A stretch of DNA of 64,000 nucleotides from Roseivivax sp. THAF197b (lineage in GTDB: Bacteria; Pseudomonadota; Alphaproteobacteria; Rhodobacterales; Rhodobacteraceae). Location of the stretch: the NCBI RefSeq assembly GCF_009363255.1, contig NZ_CP045318.1, positions 2,531,501-2,595,500 on the forward strand, written 5' to 3'. The notes beneath the pieces were generated by a model. That model did not search any database and was not told the origin of the DNA. It saw only the letters and a list, made by a program, of their open reading frames with translations. Positions 1-8,945 of this stretch are shown one piece after another. The translations under genes and the position numbers were made by a program. The stretch's first letter is position 1. The number at the start of each line of letters is the position of its first letter.

Positions 1-662
1 TCGCCGTTGTAGATCGCCGTGCCCCCGGGCTCGAGCCCCTCGAAGATCGCGGCCTTCTCGCTTGCAATGCCCGCGATATTCTCGAAGGCTTCCAGATGCG
101 CAGGCGCGACGATGGTCACCATGGCCACATGCGGCCGGGCCATTCGGGCCAGAGGCGCAATCTCGCCGGGATGGTTCATGCCGATCTCGATCACCGCGAA
201 TTCGGTGTCGCGCGGCATCCGCGCGAGCGTCAGCGGCACACCCCAATGATTGTTGTAGGAGGCTTCGGCTGCATGGGTTTTCCCCTGCCCGCCCAGCACT
301 TTGCGCAGCATCTCCTTGGTAGAGGTCTTGCCGACGGAGCCCGTGACCGCGACCACGCGCGCCTCTGTCCGCGCCCGCGCCGCCTGCCCCAGAGCTTCGA
401 GCGCGGTCTGCACATCCTCGACCACCAGAAGAGGCGCGTCGGCGGGCACGCCCTCGGGGACATGATCGACAAGGGCCGCAGCGGCGCCCTTCTCCAGCGC
501 TTGCGCGACGAAATCATGCCCGTCCCGCGCCGCTTTCAGCGCCACGAATAGATCCCCCGGCGCGAGGGTCCGGGTGTCGATCGACACGCCACTCGCATTC
601 CAATCCGCCGTGGCGCGCCCGCCCGTGGCTTCCGCGGCCTCGACGCTGGTCCAAAGGCTCAT
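1..662 (-). CDS. murF: MurF, UDP-N-acetylmuramoyl-tripeptide--D-alanyl-D-alanine ligase (5' part only)
   Basis: This frame starts at ATG 662 and runs off the left edge, giving about 220 N-terminal residues. The translation begins MSLWTSVEAAEATGG and contains the Mur-ligase P-loop VTGSVGKTSTKEML, followed by SYNNHWGVPLTLARMP and EIGMNHPGEI, which are typical of MurF. The enzyme adds D-Ala-D-Ala to the UDP-MurNAc tripeptide in the cytoplasm, completing the peptidoglycan pentapeptide. It lies 19 bases after the murE stop in the same direction, the usual dcw order. The central and C-terminal ligase domains are outside the window. Confidence 0.95.
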   Translation of the reverse strand, partial: MSLWTSVEAAEATGGRATADWNASGVSIDTRTLAPGDLFVALKAARDGHDFVAQALEKGAAAALVDHVPEGVPADAPLLVVEDVQTALEALGQAARARTEARVVAVTGSVGKTSTKEMLRKVLGGQGKTHAAEASYNNHWGVPLTLARMPRDTEFAVIEIGMNHPGEIAPLARMARPHVAMVTIVAPAHLEAFENIAGIASEKAAIFEGLEPGGTAIYNG

Positions 663-681
663 GATCTGCCCCCTTCGATCC

Positions 682-2172
682 TCATGGCACCCCGCCATCC
701 AGTGCGGCCACCGCGACGGAGGCCTGTTCCGCGTCATCGAAGGGATAAACCGTATCGCCCACGATCTGTCCCGTCTCGTGGCCCTTGCCGCAGATCAGCA
801 GGGCATCGCCGGGGCCCAGCGCATCGACGCCGCGCAGGATCGCCTCGGCGCGGTCCCCCACTTCCAGCGCACCGGGCGCCCCGCCCAGAACCGCCGCACG
901 GATCGCGGCGGGATCTTCGGAGCGTGGATTGTCGTCGCTGACGATCACCATGTCGGCGTGGTCATGCGCGGCCTGTCCCATAAGGGGCCGCTTGCCCGCA
1001 TCGCGATCCCCGCCCGCGCCGACGATGGCGATCAGGCGCCCCATCACATGCGGACGCAGGGCCTGGATCGCGGTGGCAACGGCATCGGGCGTATGGGCGT
1101 AATCGACAAAGACGGTCGCGCCATTGTCGCGCGTCGCGGCCAGCTGCATGCGACCGCGCACGGTATTTAGCCGTGGCAGCACCTCGAAGATCGCCTCCGC
1201 ATCCTCGCCGCAGGCCATCACGAGCCCTGCCGCGATCAGCACGTTTTCCGCCTGAAAGCCGCCGATCAGGTTCATGCGCACCTGCCGCACCGCCCCGCGA
1301 TAGCGCAGCCGCACTTCCTGGCCTGTCGCGTCAAAACGCTGCGCCATCAGGCACAGATCGACGCCTTCATCCCGGCCCACGGTGATCAGATCCTGCCCGC
1401 GCGCCTTGGCAATCGCGGCCATATCGACGCCGCGCGCATCGTCCATGTTGATGACCGCAGTTGCCTCCTCGGGCAGCACGCGGGCGAAGAGCCCCGCCTT
1501 GGCGGCGAAGTAATCCTCGAAGCTCGCGTGATAATCGAGGTGGTCCTGCGTGAAATTCGTAAAGCCCGCCGCGCGCAGCTGCACCCCGTCGAGGCGGCGC
1601 TGTTCCAGCCCGTGCGACGAGGCCTCCATCGCGGCATGATCGACACCTGCCTCGGTGGCCTGCGCCAGCGCGCGGTGCAGGGTAATGGGCTCGGGCGTGG
1701 TGTGTTTCAGCGGCGCGAACCAGTCACCCTCGACGCCCGTGGTGCCGAGATTGACCGCGCGCAGACCCAGCTCCTGCCAGATCATGCGGGTGAAGCTGGC
1801 CACGCTTGTCTTGCCGTTGGTGCCGGTCACGGCGACCATCGTTTCGGGCTGACGGCCGAACCAAAGGGCCGCCGTGTAGGCCAGCGCCTGACGCGGATCG
1901 GCGGCGATGATCAGGGCGGCATCGGAGGCCTCGATCTCGGCGCGGGCGATCTCCGCGCCTTCGGCATCGGTGAGGATCGCCGCCGCGCCCTGCCGCAAGG
2001 CGTATTGGATGAACTCGCCGCCATGGACCCGCGTGCCGGGCAAGGCCGCGAAAAGGTATCCGTCGCGCACCTCGCGGGAATCAACGGCGAGGCCCGTAAC
2101 CGCTACATCGCGCCCCCCGCGGGCCGTGAGGCCCAGCTCGCCCAAGGATTTCACGCCGCTTTCAACATTCAT
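682..2172 (-). CDS. murE: MurE, UDP-N-acetylmuramoyl-L-alanyl-D-glutamate--2,6-diaminopimelate ligase
   Basis: This 496-residue protein has the full length of the family. The N-terminal Mur_ligase domain carries SREVRDGYLFAALPG, the ATP-binding P-loop is VTGTNGKTSVASF, and the middle domain has HTTPEPITLHRALA and MEASSHGLEQRRLDGV. The C-terminal motif DNPRSEDP is the signature for meso-diaminopimelate as the amino acid added, so the cell wall should be of the Gram-negative DAP type. The enzyme acts in the cytoplasm just before MurF. The gene follows ftsI after a 100-base gap and precedes murF by 19 bases, so it is probably co-transcribed in the dcw operon. Confidence 0.97.
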   Translation of the reverse strand: MNVESGVKSLGELGLTARGGRDVAVTGLAVDSREVRDGYLFAALPGTRVHGGEFIQYALRQGAAAILTDAEGAEIARAEIEASDAALIIAADPRQALAYTAALWFGRQPETMVAVTGTNGKTSVASFTRMIWQELGLRAVNLGTTGVEGDWFAPLKHTTPEPITLHRALAQATEAGVDHAAMEASSHGLEQRRLDGVQLRAAGFTNFTQDHLDYHASFEDYFAAKAGLFARVLPEEATAVINMDDARGVDMAAIAKARGQDLITVGRDEGVDLCLMAQRFDATGQEVRLRYRGAVRQVRMNLIGGFQAENVLIAAGLVMACGEDAEAIFEVLPRLNTVRGRMQLAATRDNGATVFVDYAHTPDAVATAIQALRPHVMGRLIAIVGAGGDRDAGKRPLMGQAAHDHADMVIVSDDNPRSEDPAAIRAAVLGGAPGALEVGDRAEAILRGVDALGPGDALLICGKGHETGQIVGDTVYPFDDAEQASVAVAALDGGVP

Positions 2173-2272
2173 CGTCCCGTTCCCGCGTCCCGATGGTCAT
2201 GCCGACGCCCGCCGCGCCGCTTGCATCCCGTGTTGCCCTGTTTCCGGGGCCGGGTTCAAGGGCCAAGACCCC

Positions 2273-4054
2273 TCAGTCGGAGGCGAGGTGGATCGGATCG
2301 GGCACGCCGTAATCGGGACGCAGGCCCAGAAGCGGTGCAATCCGTCCGATCATCTCGGCGGCGACTGGGACCGCCGTCCAGCCTGCGGTCCGGCGGGGGC
2401 GTTCGCCCATCGTATCCACGGGCTCGTCCAGGGTGACGACGACCACGTATTCGGGATCATGCGCCGGGAACATGGTGGCGAAGGTCGCGATGACCTTGTC
2501 ATCGTAATAGCCGCCGCCCCGCTCCTTGGGCTTGTCCGCCGTGCCGGTCTTGCCGCCCACCTGGTAGCCTTTCACATCCCCGAAGCTCGCCGTGCCCTCC
2601 GTCACCACCTTGCGCAGCATCACGCGCGAAAGCTCGGCGGACCGTTCGGACATGACGCGCGGGCCGTATTGCGGCCCCGACTGGCGCAGGAGCGTGGGTT
2701 TGACCGCAAAGCCCCCATTGGCAATCGCCGAATAGCCCGCCGCCAGGTGAAGCGGCGACGAAGACAGGCCGTGACCGTAGGAAATCGTCACGCTCGACAA
2801 ATCTGTCCAATCCTTGGGCAGAAGCGGCTTGCCGCCCTTGGCCTCCGTGATCTCAAGCGGTGTCGGCTCGAAAAAGCCCAGCTTTTTCAGGAAGTCCTGC
2901 TGCCGGGGCGTGCCGATCTGAAGCGCCATCTTCGCCGTGCCCCGGTTGGAGCTCTTGATGATGATCTCCTCGATGGTCAGCGTGCCGTAATTCTTGTTGC
3001 GGAATTCACCGATATTGAACCCGCCCACGCGCATCGGCGGCTTGGTGTCGATCAACGTGCGCGGGGCGACCAGACCCAGATCCATCGCCTGCGCGGCGGT
3101 GAAGATCTTGAAGGTGGAGCCCAACTCGTAGACGCCCTGCACCGCGCGATTGAAAAGCGGGCTGTCCGCAGGCGAGCCCGACACCGGCGGCATGGGCCGG
3201 TCATTGGGATCGAAGGTCGGCAGGGAGGCGATGGAGACAACCTCGCCGGTATGCACATTCATCACGACCGCAGCCGCACCCTTGGCGTTCATCAGCATCA
3301 TGCCGCCTGCGAGCACCCGTTCGACGGCGGCCTGCACCGTCAGATCGAGCGACAAGGTCAGCGGCGCGCCTTCCCGCGCCGGATCGCGCAGAAGATCGTC
3401 GAAATACCGCTCGATCCCGGCGCTGCCCACGACTTCCGCGGAATGCACCCCCTCCTGACCGAAGCGGGTGCCGCCCATCAGATGCGCGGCCAGCGTGCCG
3501 TTCGGGTAAAGCCGCATCTCGCGCGGGCCGAACAGCAATCCGGGCTCGCCGATGTCATGCACGGCCTGCTTCTGTTCGGGGCTGAGCTTCTTTCGGACCC
3601 AGACGAACTTGCGCTTGCCGGTGAAATCCTTGAGCAGACGCGCCTCGTCGAGATCGGGGAAAATCCCCGCAAGCGCCTTGGCCGCGCGCTCGGGCTCGAT
3701 CATCTGCTGGGGATGCGCGTAGAGCGAATAGGTGTCCATGTTGGTCGCAAGGATGCGGCCCTTGCGATCCACGATATCCGCACGCTGCGAAATGATGGAG
3801 GCGCCCTGCGTATGCGCCCGCGGCTCGGCGGGCTCTGACGCGGCGAGCGTGGCCATGCGCGCGCCCGTGACCGCGAAAAGGCAGAAGAAGGCCACACCCA
3901 GCACCAATAGCCGCCCCTCGGCGCGCACGCGCGCCGTGTCGCGCATTTGTTCGTGCCGGATACGCAGGTTCTCGCGTTCGATCGCGTCGGGATTCTCGCC
4001 CTTCTGGCGGGCTTCGAGGATACGGGCCAGCGGGCGCAGCGGCGTACGGATCAT
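2273..4054 (-). CDS. ftsI: FtsI (PBP3), septal peptidoglycan transpeptidase
   Basis: This 593-residue class B penicillin-binding protein has a short cytoplasmic N terminus, one transmembrane segment near residues 47-65 (LLVLGVAFFCLFAVTGA), a PBP dimerisation domain and a transpeptidase domain. The active-site motifs are visible: STFK (nucleophilic Ser), SSN and KTGT. It cross-links septal peptidoglycan and works with FtsW and FtsL at the division site. Its start overlaps the ftsL stop by four bases, which suggests translational coupling. The position after mraZ-rsmH-ftsL supports FtsI over other class B PBPs. Confidence 0.95.
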   Translation of the reverse strand: MIRTPLRPLARILEARQKGENPDAIERENLRIRHEQMRDTARVRAEGRLLVLGVAFFCLFAVTGARMATLAASEPAEPRAHTQGASIISQRADIVDRKGRILATNMDTYSLYAHPQQMIEPERAAKALAGIFPDLDEARLLKDFTGKRKFVWVRKKLSPEQKQAVHDIGEPGLLFGPREMRLYPNGTLAAHLMGGTRFGQEGVHSAEVVGSAGIERYFDDLLRDPAREGAPLTLSLDLTVQAAVERVLAGGMMLMNAKGAAAVVMNVHTGEVVSIASLPTFDPNDRPMPPVSGSPADSPLFNRAVQGVYELGSTFKIFTAAQAMDLGLVAPRTLIDTKPPMRVGGFNIGEFRNKNYGTLTIEEIIIKSSNRGTAKMALQIGTPRQQDFLKKLGFFEPTPLEITEAKGGKPLLPKDWTDLSSVTISYGHGLSSSPLHLAAGYSAIANGGFAVKPTLLRQSGPQYGPRVMSERSAELSRVMLRKVVTEGTASFGDVKGYQVGGKTGTADKPKERGGGYYDDKVIATFATMFPAHDPEYVVVVTLDEPVDTMGERPRRTAGWTAVPVAAEMIGRIAPLLGLRPDYGVPDPIHLASD

Positions 4055-4398
4055 GGGCGTTGTCCCCCTTCACTGGACAGATCAACGGGATTCGTGAACT
4101 CGATCACGGGCGGCGCGGGATAGGAGATCTGGTCGACGCGGCCGAATTGCTCGGGCAAGAACGGCATCAGGCCCAGACGCGGGAAGTTCAGCTCCGCCAG
4201 ATCGCGCAGGCGTTCGGGCCGGTTGAGAAAGGCCCATTCCGCGCGCAACACGGCCAATCGTTCGCGATTCGCACCGATATCGCGGCGCAGATCCTGCACT
4301 TCGGCCAGCGCTTCCTGCGTCTTGTAGTTTTCATGATAGGCCCAGAAAGCGAGGCCGATCACCGAAAGAACCGTGAGGATATAGAGAAACGTGCGCAT
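4051..4398 (-). CDS. ftsL: FtsL-like cell division protein
   Basis: This 115-residue small membrane protein has one N-terminal transmembrane segment (residues about 4-20, FLYILTVLSVIGLAFWA) followed by a predicted coiled coil rich in E, L and R (EALAEVQDLRRDIGANRERL). This is the bitopic FtsL architecture; the sequence itself is poorly conserved, so the call leans on topology and position between rsmH and ftsI. FtsL joins FtsB and FtsQ in the periplasm to activate FtsWI. Its start codon directly abuts the rsmH stop and its end overlaps ftsI by four bases, a tightly coupled cassette. Confidence 0.88.
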   Translation of the reverse strand: MRTFLYILTVLSVIGLAFWAYHENYKTQEALAEVQDLRRDIGANRERLAVLRAEWAFLNRPERLRDLAELNFPRLGLMPFLPEQFGRVDQISYPAPPVIEFTNPVDLSSEGGQRP

Positions 4399-5405
4399 CA
4401 GCGTCCGCCCTTTGTGCGTTCCGGCCTGAGTTCCGGCATGTTGAGGGATTTGGCGTCGATCTCGCCCGAGGGAGCGTCGGTGCGGCGGGCCACGCGCAGC
4501 TTGGCCGAGCGGGCCCGTGGGTTTTCAGCGAGCTCCTCGGCATCGGGACCGATGGCCTTCTTCGAGATCAGCTCGAACTGGGGATCGGGCTCTTCCACGA
4601 GCGGCTGGAAACGGTTCGCGCGCCCGGTCTGGCCTGCGCGGGCCTGCAGGAAGCGCTTGACCATGCGATCCTCGACCGAGTGGAAGGTCACCACGGCGAG
4701 CGCACCACCAGGCTTCAGCGCCCGTTCCGCCGCCATCAGCCCCTCATACAGCGCGCGATATTCGTCGTTCACCGCGATCCGGAGCGCCTGGAAGCTGCGC
4801 GTCGCGGGATGGGATTGATTGGGTTTCGGGCGCGGCAGGCAGCCTTCGATGATCCCTGCAAGGCGCAGGGTGGTGGTGATCGGCTCGACCTCGCGCTCGC
4901 GGAGGATTGCGCGGGCGATGCGGCGTGAAGCGCGTTCTTCGCCGTAGGTGAAGAGGATATCGGCAAGCGTCTCCGCATCCGCCTCGTTGACGATATCGGC
5001 CGCCGACGAACCATCCTGTCCCATCCGCATGTCGAGCGGACCGTCCCGCATGAAGGAAAACCCGCGCTCGGCCTGGTCAAGCTGCATGGACGACACACCA
5101 AGATCTAGCACGACCCCGTCCACATCCGACGCCACACTGTCCATCTCGGCGAAGTTGGCCTGAACGAGGTCGATACGCCCAGCATATTCGGGCAGCCACC
5201 TGGCGGCCATCTCATGCGCCAGCGGGTCACGGTCGATGCCGATGACCTTTTCGGCGCCTGCCTCGATCAGACCGCGCGCATAGCCGCCCGCGCCGAACGT
5301 GCCGTCGATCCACACGCCCGTGACCGGTGCCACCGCCGCCAGAAGCGGCCGCAGCAAGACAGGCACATGCGGCGCATCGGGCTTGGGCGCGGCGCCCTCG
5401 GTCAT
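4398..5405 (-). CDS. rsmH: RsmH (MraW), 16S rRNA m4C1402 methyltransferase
   Basis: This 335-residue protein shows the S-adenosylmethionine-binding motif [16 protein letters not shown] near the N terminus and the family blocks [20 protein letters not shown] and PLDMRMG. Further along, [11 protein letters not shown] and [15 protein letters not shown] are also typical. RsmH methylates N4 of C1402 in the ribosomal decoding centre. It starts three bases after the mraZ stop and its stop adjoins ftsL, so it sits in the dcw operon as usual. Confidence 0.96.
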   Translation of the reverse strand: MTEGAAPKPDAPHVPVLLRPLLAAVAPVTGVWIDGTFGAGGYARGLIEAGAEKVIGIDRDPLAHEMAARWLPEYAGRIDLVQANFAEMDSVASDVDGVVLDLGVSSMQLDQAERGFSFMRDGPLDMRMGQDGSSAADIVNEADAETLADILFTYGEERASRRIARAILREREVEPITTTLRLAGIIEGCLPRPKPNQSHPATRSFQALRIAVNDEYRALYEGLMAAERALKPGGALAVVTFHSVEDRMVKRFLQARAGQTGRANRFQPLVEEPDPQFELISKKAIGPDAEELAENPRARSAKLRVARRTDAPSGEIDAKSLNMPELRPERTKGGR

Positions 5406-5408
5406 GGC

Positions 5409-5927
5409 CTAGTCTCCCTGGATCTTCTTTCGGGGCAGCAATTCCAGCACGTCGACATCTTCCGGCAGATCATCGAGAAGCGCCTCGGTCTGAAGCTGCT
5501 CGCGGTCATAGGTCTCGGGGTTCCAGATCTGGAACGTGTCGCCGGATGCGATGAAAAACGCTTCGGAATCAAGCTCGACGCCGATTTTTTCGCGCAGCTT
5601 CTGGGTCAGGACGAAGCGGCCCGTATCGTCGACCACCGCATCGGTCGACAGGCCCGAAAAGGTCCGCTCCAGCAATTTGCGCTGTTTGGAGCCGCGCGGC
5701 AGTTCCTCGATCTGCTCTTCGACCTGCTCGATCGCGGCGATGGTGTAGCATTCGAGGAAATTGCGGCGGTGATCGCCGTAGACGATGACGAATTCGGGCA
5801 GCTTGCCGGTATCCCAGCCCGGATCGCCCGCTTCGAGGACACGGCGAAAAGAGGCTGGGATTGAGACCCGCCCCTTCTTGTCGACCTTCTGCCGACCTTC
5901 ACCTCTGAACCTCAGCCTGCGGCCCAC
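5409..5927 (-). CDS. mraZ: MraZ, transcriptional regulator of the dcw cluster
   Basis: This 172-residue protein contains two SpoVT-AbrB folds, each with the MraZ DxxxR-type motif: VDKKGRVSIPASFRR near residue 17 and VVDDTGRFVLTQKLREK near residue 97. MraZ is a ring-forming DNA-binding protein that recognises TGGGN direct repeats before its own gene and represses the dcw cluster in Escherichia coli. Here a cluster of TGGGA boxes lies about 560-750 bases upstream, and an intrinsic terminator sits only 37-77 bases before the start codon. The protein is longer than the E. coli version (152 residues) at its C terminus, common in alphaproteobacteria. Confidence 0.96.
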   Translation of the reverse strand: MGRRLRFRGEGRQKVDKKGRVSIPASFRRVLEAGDPGWDTGKLPEFVIVYGDHRRNFLECYTIAAIEQVEEQIEELPRGSKQRKLLERTFSGLSTDAVVDDTGRFVLTQKLREKIGVELDSEAFFIASGDTFQIWNPETYDREQLQTEALLDDLPEDVDVLELLPRKKIQGD

Positions 5928-5963
5928 TGCCCGGCCCTTTCACTGTCCGCCCCCGGTAAACGT

Positions 5964-6004
5964 AAAAACGGCGGGTTGATCCGCTGCCATCGATCAACCC
6001 GCCG
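5964..6004 (-). terminator. Strong intrinsic terminator within the mraZ leader
   Basis: On the minus strand a perfect 13-bp stem (arms 5992-6004 and 5969-5981, GATCAACCCGCCG in one arm) with a 10-base loop is followed by five T residues at 5968-5964. This is a textbook Rho-independent terminator. No gene ends upstream of it on this strand for over 600 bases, so it must end a leader transcript and partly block entry into mraZ. A second short hairpin (TCCCGC/GCGGGA, 6010-6025) lies just before it. Confidence 0.9.
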
Positions 6005-6170
6005 CCTGGTCCCGCTTGGGCGGGAGGATCCCAGCTGCGCGTGCCACCTGGGGGGATGTCTGCTCGCCCACGCGCTGGAATTCCGTTTTTGTCGACGAGA
6101 GCGAGGTGCCTGTATGAAACCCGCTCTTTTATTTTTGTGTTCGGGAGAAGTGTCGCGGCTGGTTTTTGTG
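5964..6170 (-). ncRNA. UpsM-like leader small RNA upstream of mraZ
   Basis: In Rhodobacter sphaeroides the dcw cluster is preceded by an unusually long 5' leader from which the abundant sRNA UpsM (about 206 nt) arises by termination and processing just before mraZ. Here the same place has a long non-coding leader ending in a strong terminator, so an UpsM homologue is likely. The 3' end is set by the terminator; the 5' end given is only an estimate from the known length, since no clear promoter or processing site was identified. Sequence identity to UpsM was not tested. Confidence 0.5.
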
Positions 6171-6485
6171 TCCGCTGTCTTCCCTGCCCTCGTCGATGAA
6201 CAATGGATGGCATGGGAATTGATGGTACGCAACAAATTTCTACGCATTTTTTGCGAAATGTTGTTTTGAGTACGCCCTGAAAACAACATGTTGTGCGAAT
6301 TTTCGATCCCTCTATTGGCCTATTTTGGCATTCCGCCACAAAATCAATCTATATCTAGTAGAATCCCCGGCGATCCATCCTAGCCCATGAATTCCAAGAC
6401 AATGCTGCATTTTTGCCTGAGCGCGCCACGTCCGCACCCGTCTCGGCCCAATTTACACCCCTGAATCGGGCCGTACACCGCCCCG

Positions 6486-6679
6486 TCCCAAGACGATTCC
6501 GATGATTCCGCCGGGCAACACCCCTGACCCAGGGCGAGAGACCAACCGGAACCCATCATTTCCCAAACCGCGTCCCAAATATTCCCAGCATCCCAGTTCA
6601 GACCATGCTGACCGCCTCGAAGGACCCCCTTACTCCCAAAGGGCCGCCCGAAGCCGCGCCGATTTCCCACCCGATCCCA
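6486..6679 (-). promoter_or_regulatory. Array of MraZ boxes (TGGGA repeats), probable dcw operator
   Basis: Read on the minus strand, TGGGA/TGGGT occurs at 6679-6675, 6669-6665, 6638-6634, 6595-6591, 6587-6583, 6577-6573, 6565-6561, 6555-6551 and 6490-6486. Several are spaced by 10 bases from start to start (one helical turn, five-base spacer), which is the known MraZ operator layout; others are 8 or 12 apart. The orientation matches transcription toward mraZ. The boxes imply that a dcw promoter lies here, giving a leader of roughly 550-600 bases. The -10/-35 elements themselves could not be fixed. Confidence 0.75.
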
Positions 6680-6774
6680 GCGCGGCCCCCTTCCGGACCG
6701 CAGATGCCGCGACGCACCTCCAGGCCCATTGCGATCTGCACTTGATTTCGCGCGCCCGGGCTTCTACCCCGAAC

Positions 6775-6934
6775 GGGCCTCGGTCCGGGCAATGCCCGGT
6801 GAAAAGGGAACGTGGTGCGAATCCACGGCTGCCCCCGCAACTGTCAGCGGCGAGCGCGCGCGGCACATGCCACTGGGCTCAGGTCCGGGAAGGCCCGCGT
6901 AGCGTGATGACCCGCAAAGCCAGGAGACCTGCCG
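6775..6934 (+). promoter_or_regulatory. Cobalamin (AdoCbl) riboswitch before btuB
   Basis: The plus strand carries the conserved blocks of the cobalamin riboswitch in order: AAAAGGGAACGTGGTGCGAA, the core GCTGCCCCCGCAACTGT, GCCACTG, and the 3' block GATGACCCGCAAAGCCAGGA ending in GACCTGCC. It ends about 170 bases before the btuB start. When cobalamin binds, expression of the downstream gene is lowered, so the whole uptake operon should respond to B12 supply. The exact outer boundaries are approximate. Confidence 0.95.
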
Positions 6935-7103
6935 CGGCGATCACCCTTTTCGGGCGCGGGGCGCGTCCCGGGAAACGGTCCTTCCGGAGTGGTGACATCT
7001 CACGCCGTTCACCGGGAGGGACTTCGTCCTTTCCAAGAACATCATCAAAATCGCCGCGGCCTGCCCAAGGCGCGCCACGGCAAAAACGAGGGAAAGGACA
7101 CGT

Positions 7104-8945
7104 ATGTCCCGCCTGTTCTCCGGCGTCAGCGTTCTCGCGCTGTCGCTTCCCCTGTCCGTGCACGCGCAAGACGTGCTCGAGCTGGCTCCGATCACGATCT
7201 ATGGCAACGTCACCGACCTGCCGCTGTCGCGCACCGGTGCGACGGTCGAGATCATCGACGAGGAGGCGCTCGAAGACGCGCCCTCGCAGACCCTGGCCGA
7301 AACCGTCGCGTCCCAGCCCGGCGTCAGCTACACCCAGGCCGGCGGCCCAGGTCAGCCCGCCTTCGTGCGCCTGCGCGGCCTGCCCCAGCGCTATGCACCG
7401 GTGCTCGTGAACGGCATCGACGTGACCGACCCGTCGGGCGTGCAAAGCCAGTTCGACTGGTCCAACATCCTTGCCAGCGGCGTCACCGGCGCCGAGATCA
7501 TCAAGGGCTCGCAATCAGCACTTTACGGCTCCGAGGCCGTGGGCGGCGTCATCGCCCTGACCGCGGCCCGCGCCCCCGATGCGCCGAGCCGCGAAGGCTC
7601 CGTCTCGATCGAGGCCGGTGCCTATGACACGCAAAGCGCGACCCTGTCCTATGGACTTGCGACCGAGCGGGCGGGCTTCGCCTTCAGCTTCGGCGGCACG
7701 CAATCCGAAGGCTACAACGCCGTCGATCTTCCGGGGTATGACGAAGATGACGGGTTCGAGGCCAAGCAGGCCAGCTTAGACGCCTATGTCGACGTGACCG
7801 ACACGCTGCGCCTCGGCCTGACCGGGATCTACAATGCCTCCAAGGGCGATTTCGACCCGACCTTCGGCATTGTTCCGTCCGATCTGGAAGACGGCGATTA
7901 CGAAACCTACCAGCGCGGTTATCGCGGCTATGCCGAGCTGCAGACAGGCGCTTTCACCCACAGCCTGGAGCTCTCGCAATTCCGCATCGGGCGGGATTCG
8001 ACCAATGCCTTCGGCACGTCGACCTTCGAAGGGGAGCGCCGCAAGATCGGCTATCTCGGCGAGTGGGATATCGGCGGCGGCACGATCCTGTCCTTCGGGG
8101 CCGACCGCACCATCGAGGAGGCGGAAAGCGCCCCCGATGACGTGGAGACCGATGGCCTCTTCGCGGAACTGGTCTACGCCGCGACGCCGGATCTGGATTT
8201 CGCGCTGTCCCTGCGCAACGACCACCATTCCGAATTCGGCGATTTCACCGCCGCGCGGGGCGCGGTCACCTGGCGGGCCACGCCCGACATCACCGTGCGC
8301 GCGAGCGTTGCCAACGGATATCGCGCACCCTCGCTCTATGAACTCTACGACCCGACATATGGTGACGCCTCCCTTGATCCCGAAGAAAGCGTGAGCTTCG
8401 ATCTCGGCATCGAGAAGGTCTATGCCAATGGCGCCTCGGTCTCGGCCACCCTGTTCAAGACAGAGATCGACGATCTGATCGTCTTCGACGGGACGATCGC
8501 GCCCTTCGGCGGCTACGCGCAATCGAGCGGCACCTCGACCTCCGAAGGCGTAGAGATCGCGGCCTTCCTGCCGATCGGTGACCGGATCGGGCTCACGGGC
8601 GCGTTCACCTACACCGACGCGCGCGATGCGGACGACGATCCGGAGCTGAACGTGCCGCGCTACGATCTGTCGCTCGGCATCGATGCGGAGATCACGGATC
8701 GCGTCTCGGGCGGCTTGACCCTGCGCCATGTCGCGGACTTCCCCGATACGTTCAACGCCGACTTCTCCCGCGTGGACAGCGTCGATGACTACACCGTCGT
8801 AAATGCCCGCGCGTCCTTCGCAGTGACGGACGACATCGAGGCCTATCTGCGTGTCGAGAACCTGTTCGACAGCGATTACGAGACCATCCCGGACTATGAT
8901 GCGCCGGGACGTTCGGCCTACTTCGGGGTCCGTGCGTCGTTCTGA
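7104..8945 (+). CDS. btuB: BtuB-like TonB-dependent vitamin B12 receptor
   Basis: This 613-residue outer-membrane protein has a signal peptide (about residues 1-21, ending SVHA), a TonB-box-like stretch near the mature N terminus (DVLELAPITIYG), a plug domain (LAETVASQPGVSY, GAEIIKGSQSALYGSEAVGG) and a beta barrel ending in a C-terminal Phe (VRASF), as needed for barrel assembly. The length matches BtuB (about 600). The ribosome binding site AAAGGA lies upstream of ATG 7104. A cobalamin riboswitch in front and btuFCD behind support B12 as substrate rather than heme or a siderophore. Confidence 0.95.
   Translation: MSRLFSGVSVLALSLPLSVHAQDVLELAPITIYGNVTDLPLSRTGATVEIIDEEALEDAPSQTLAETVASQPGVSYTQAGGPGQPAFVRLRGLPQRYAPVLVNGIDVTDPSGVQSQFDWSNILASGVTGAEIIKGSQSALYGSEAVGGVIALTAARAPDAPSREGSVSIEAGAYDTQSATLSYGLATERAGFAFSFGGTQSEGYNAVDLPGYDEDDGFEAKQASLDAYVDVTDTLRLGLTGIYNASKGDFDPTFGIVPSDLEDGDYETYQRGYRGYAELQTGAFTHSLELSQFRIGRDSTNAFGTSTFEGERRKIGYLGEWDIGGGTILSFGADRTIEEAESAPDDVETDGLFAELVYAATPDLDFALSLRNDHHSEFGDFTAARGAVTWRATPDITVRASVANGYRAPSLYELYDPTYGDASLDPEESVSFDLGIEKVYANGASVSATLFKTEIDDLIVFDGTIAPFGGYAQSSGTSTSEGVEIAAFLPIGDRIGLTGAFTYTDARDADDDPELNVPRYDLSLGIDAEITDRVSGGLTLRHVADFPDTFNADFSRVDSVDDYTVVNARASFAVTDDIEAYLRVENLFDSDYETIPDYDAPGRSAYFGVRASF

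Noticed and set aside
5928..6550. RNase P RNA in the long leader before mraZ
   Set aside because: The conserved RNase P core (GAGGAAAGTCCGGGC-type block) is not found on either strand.
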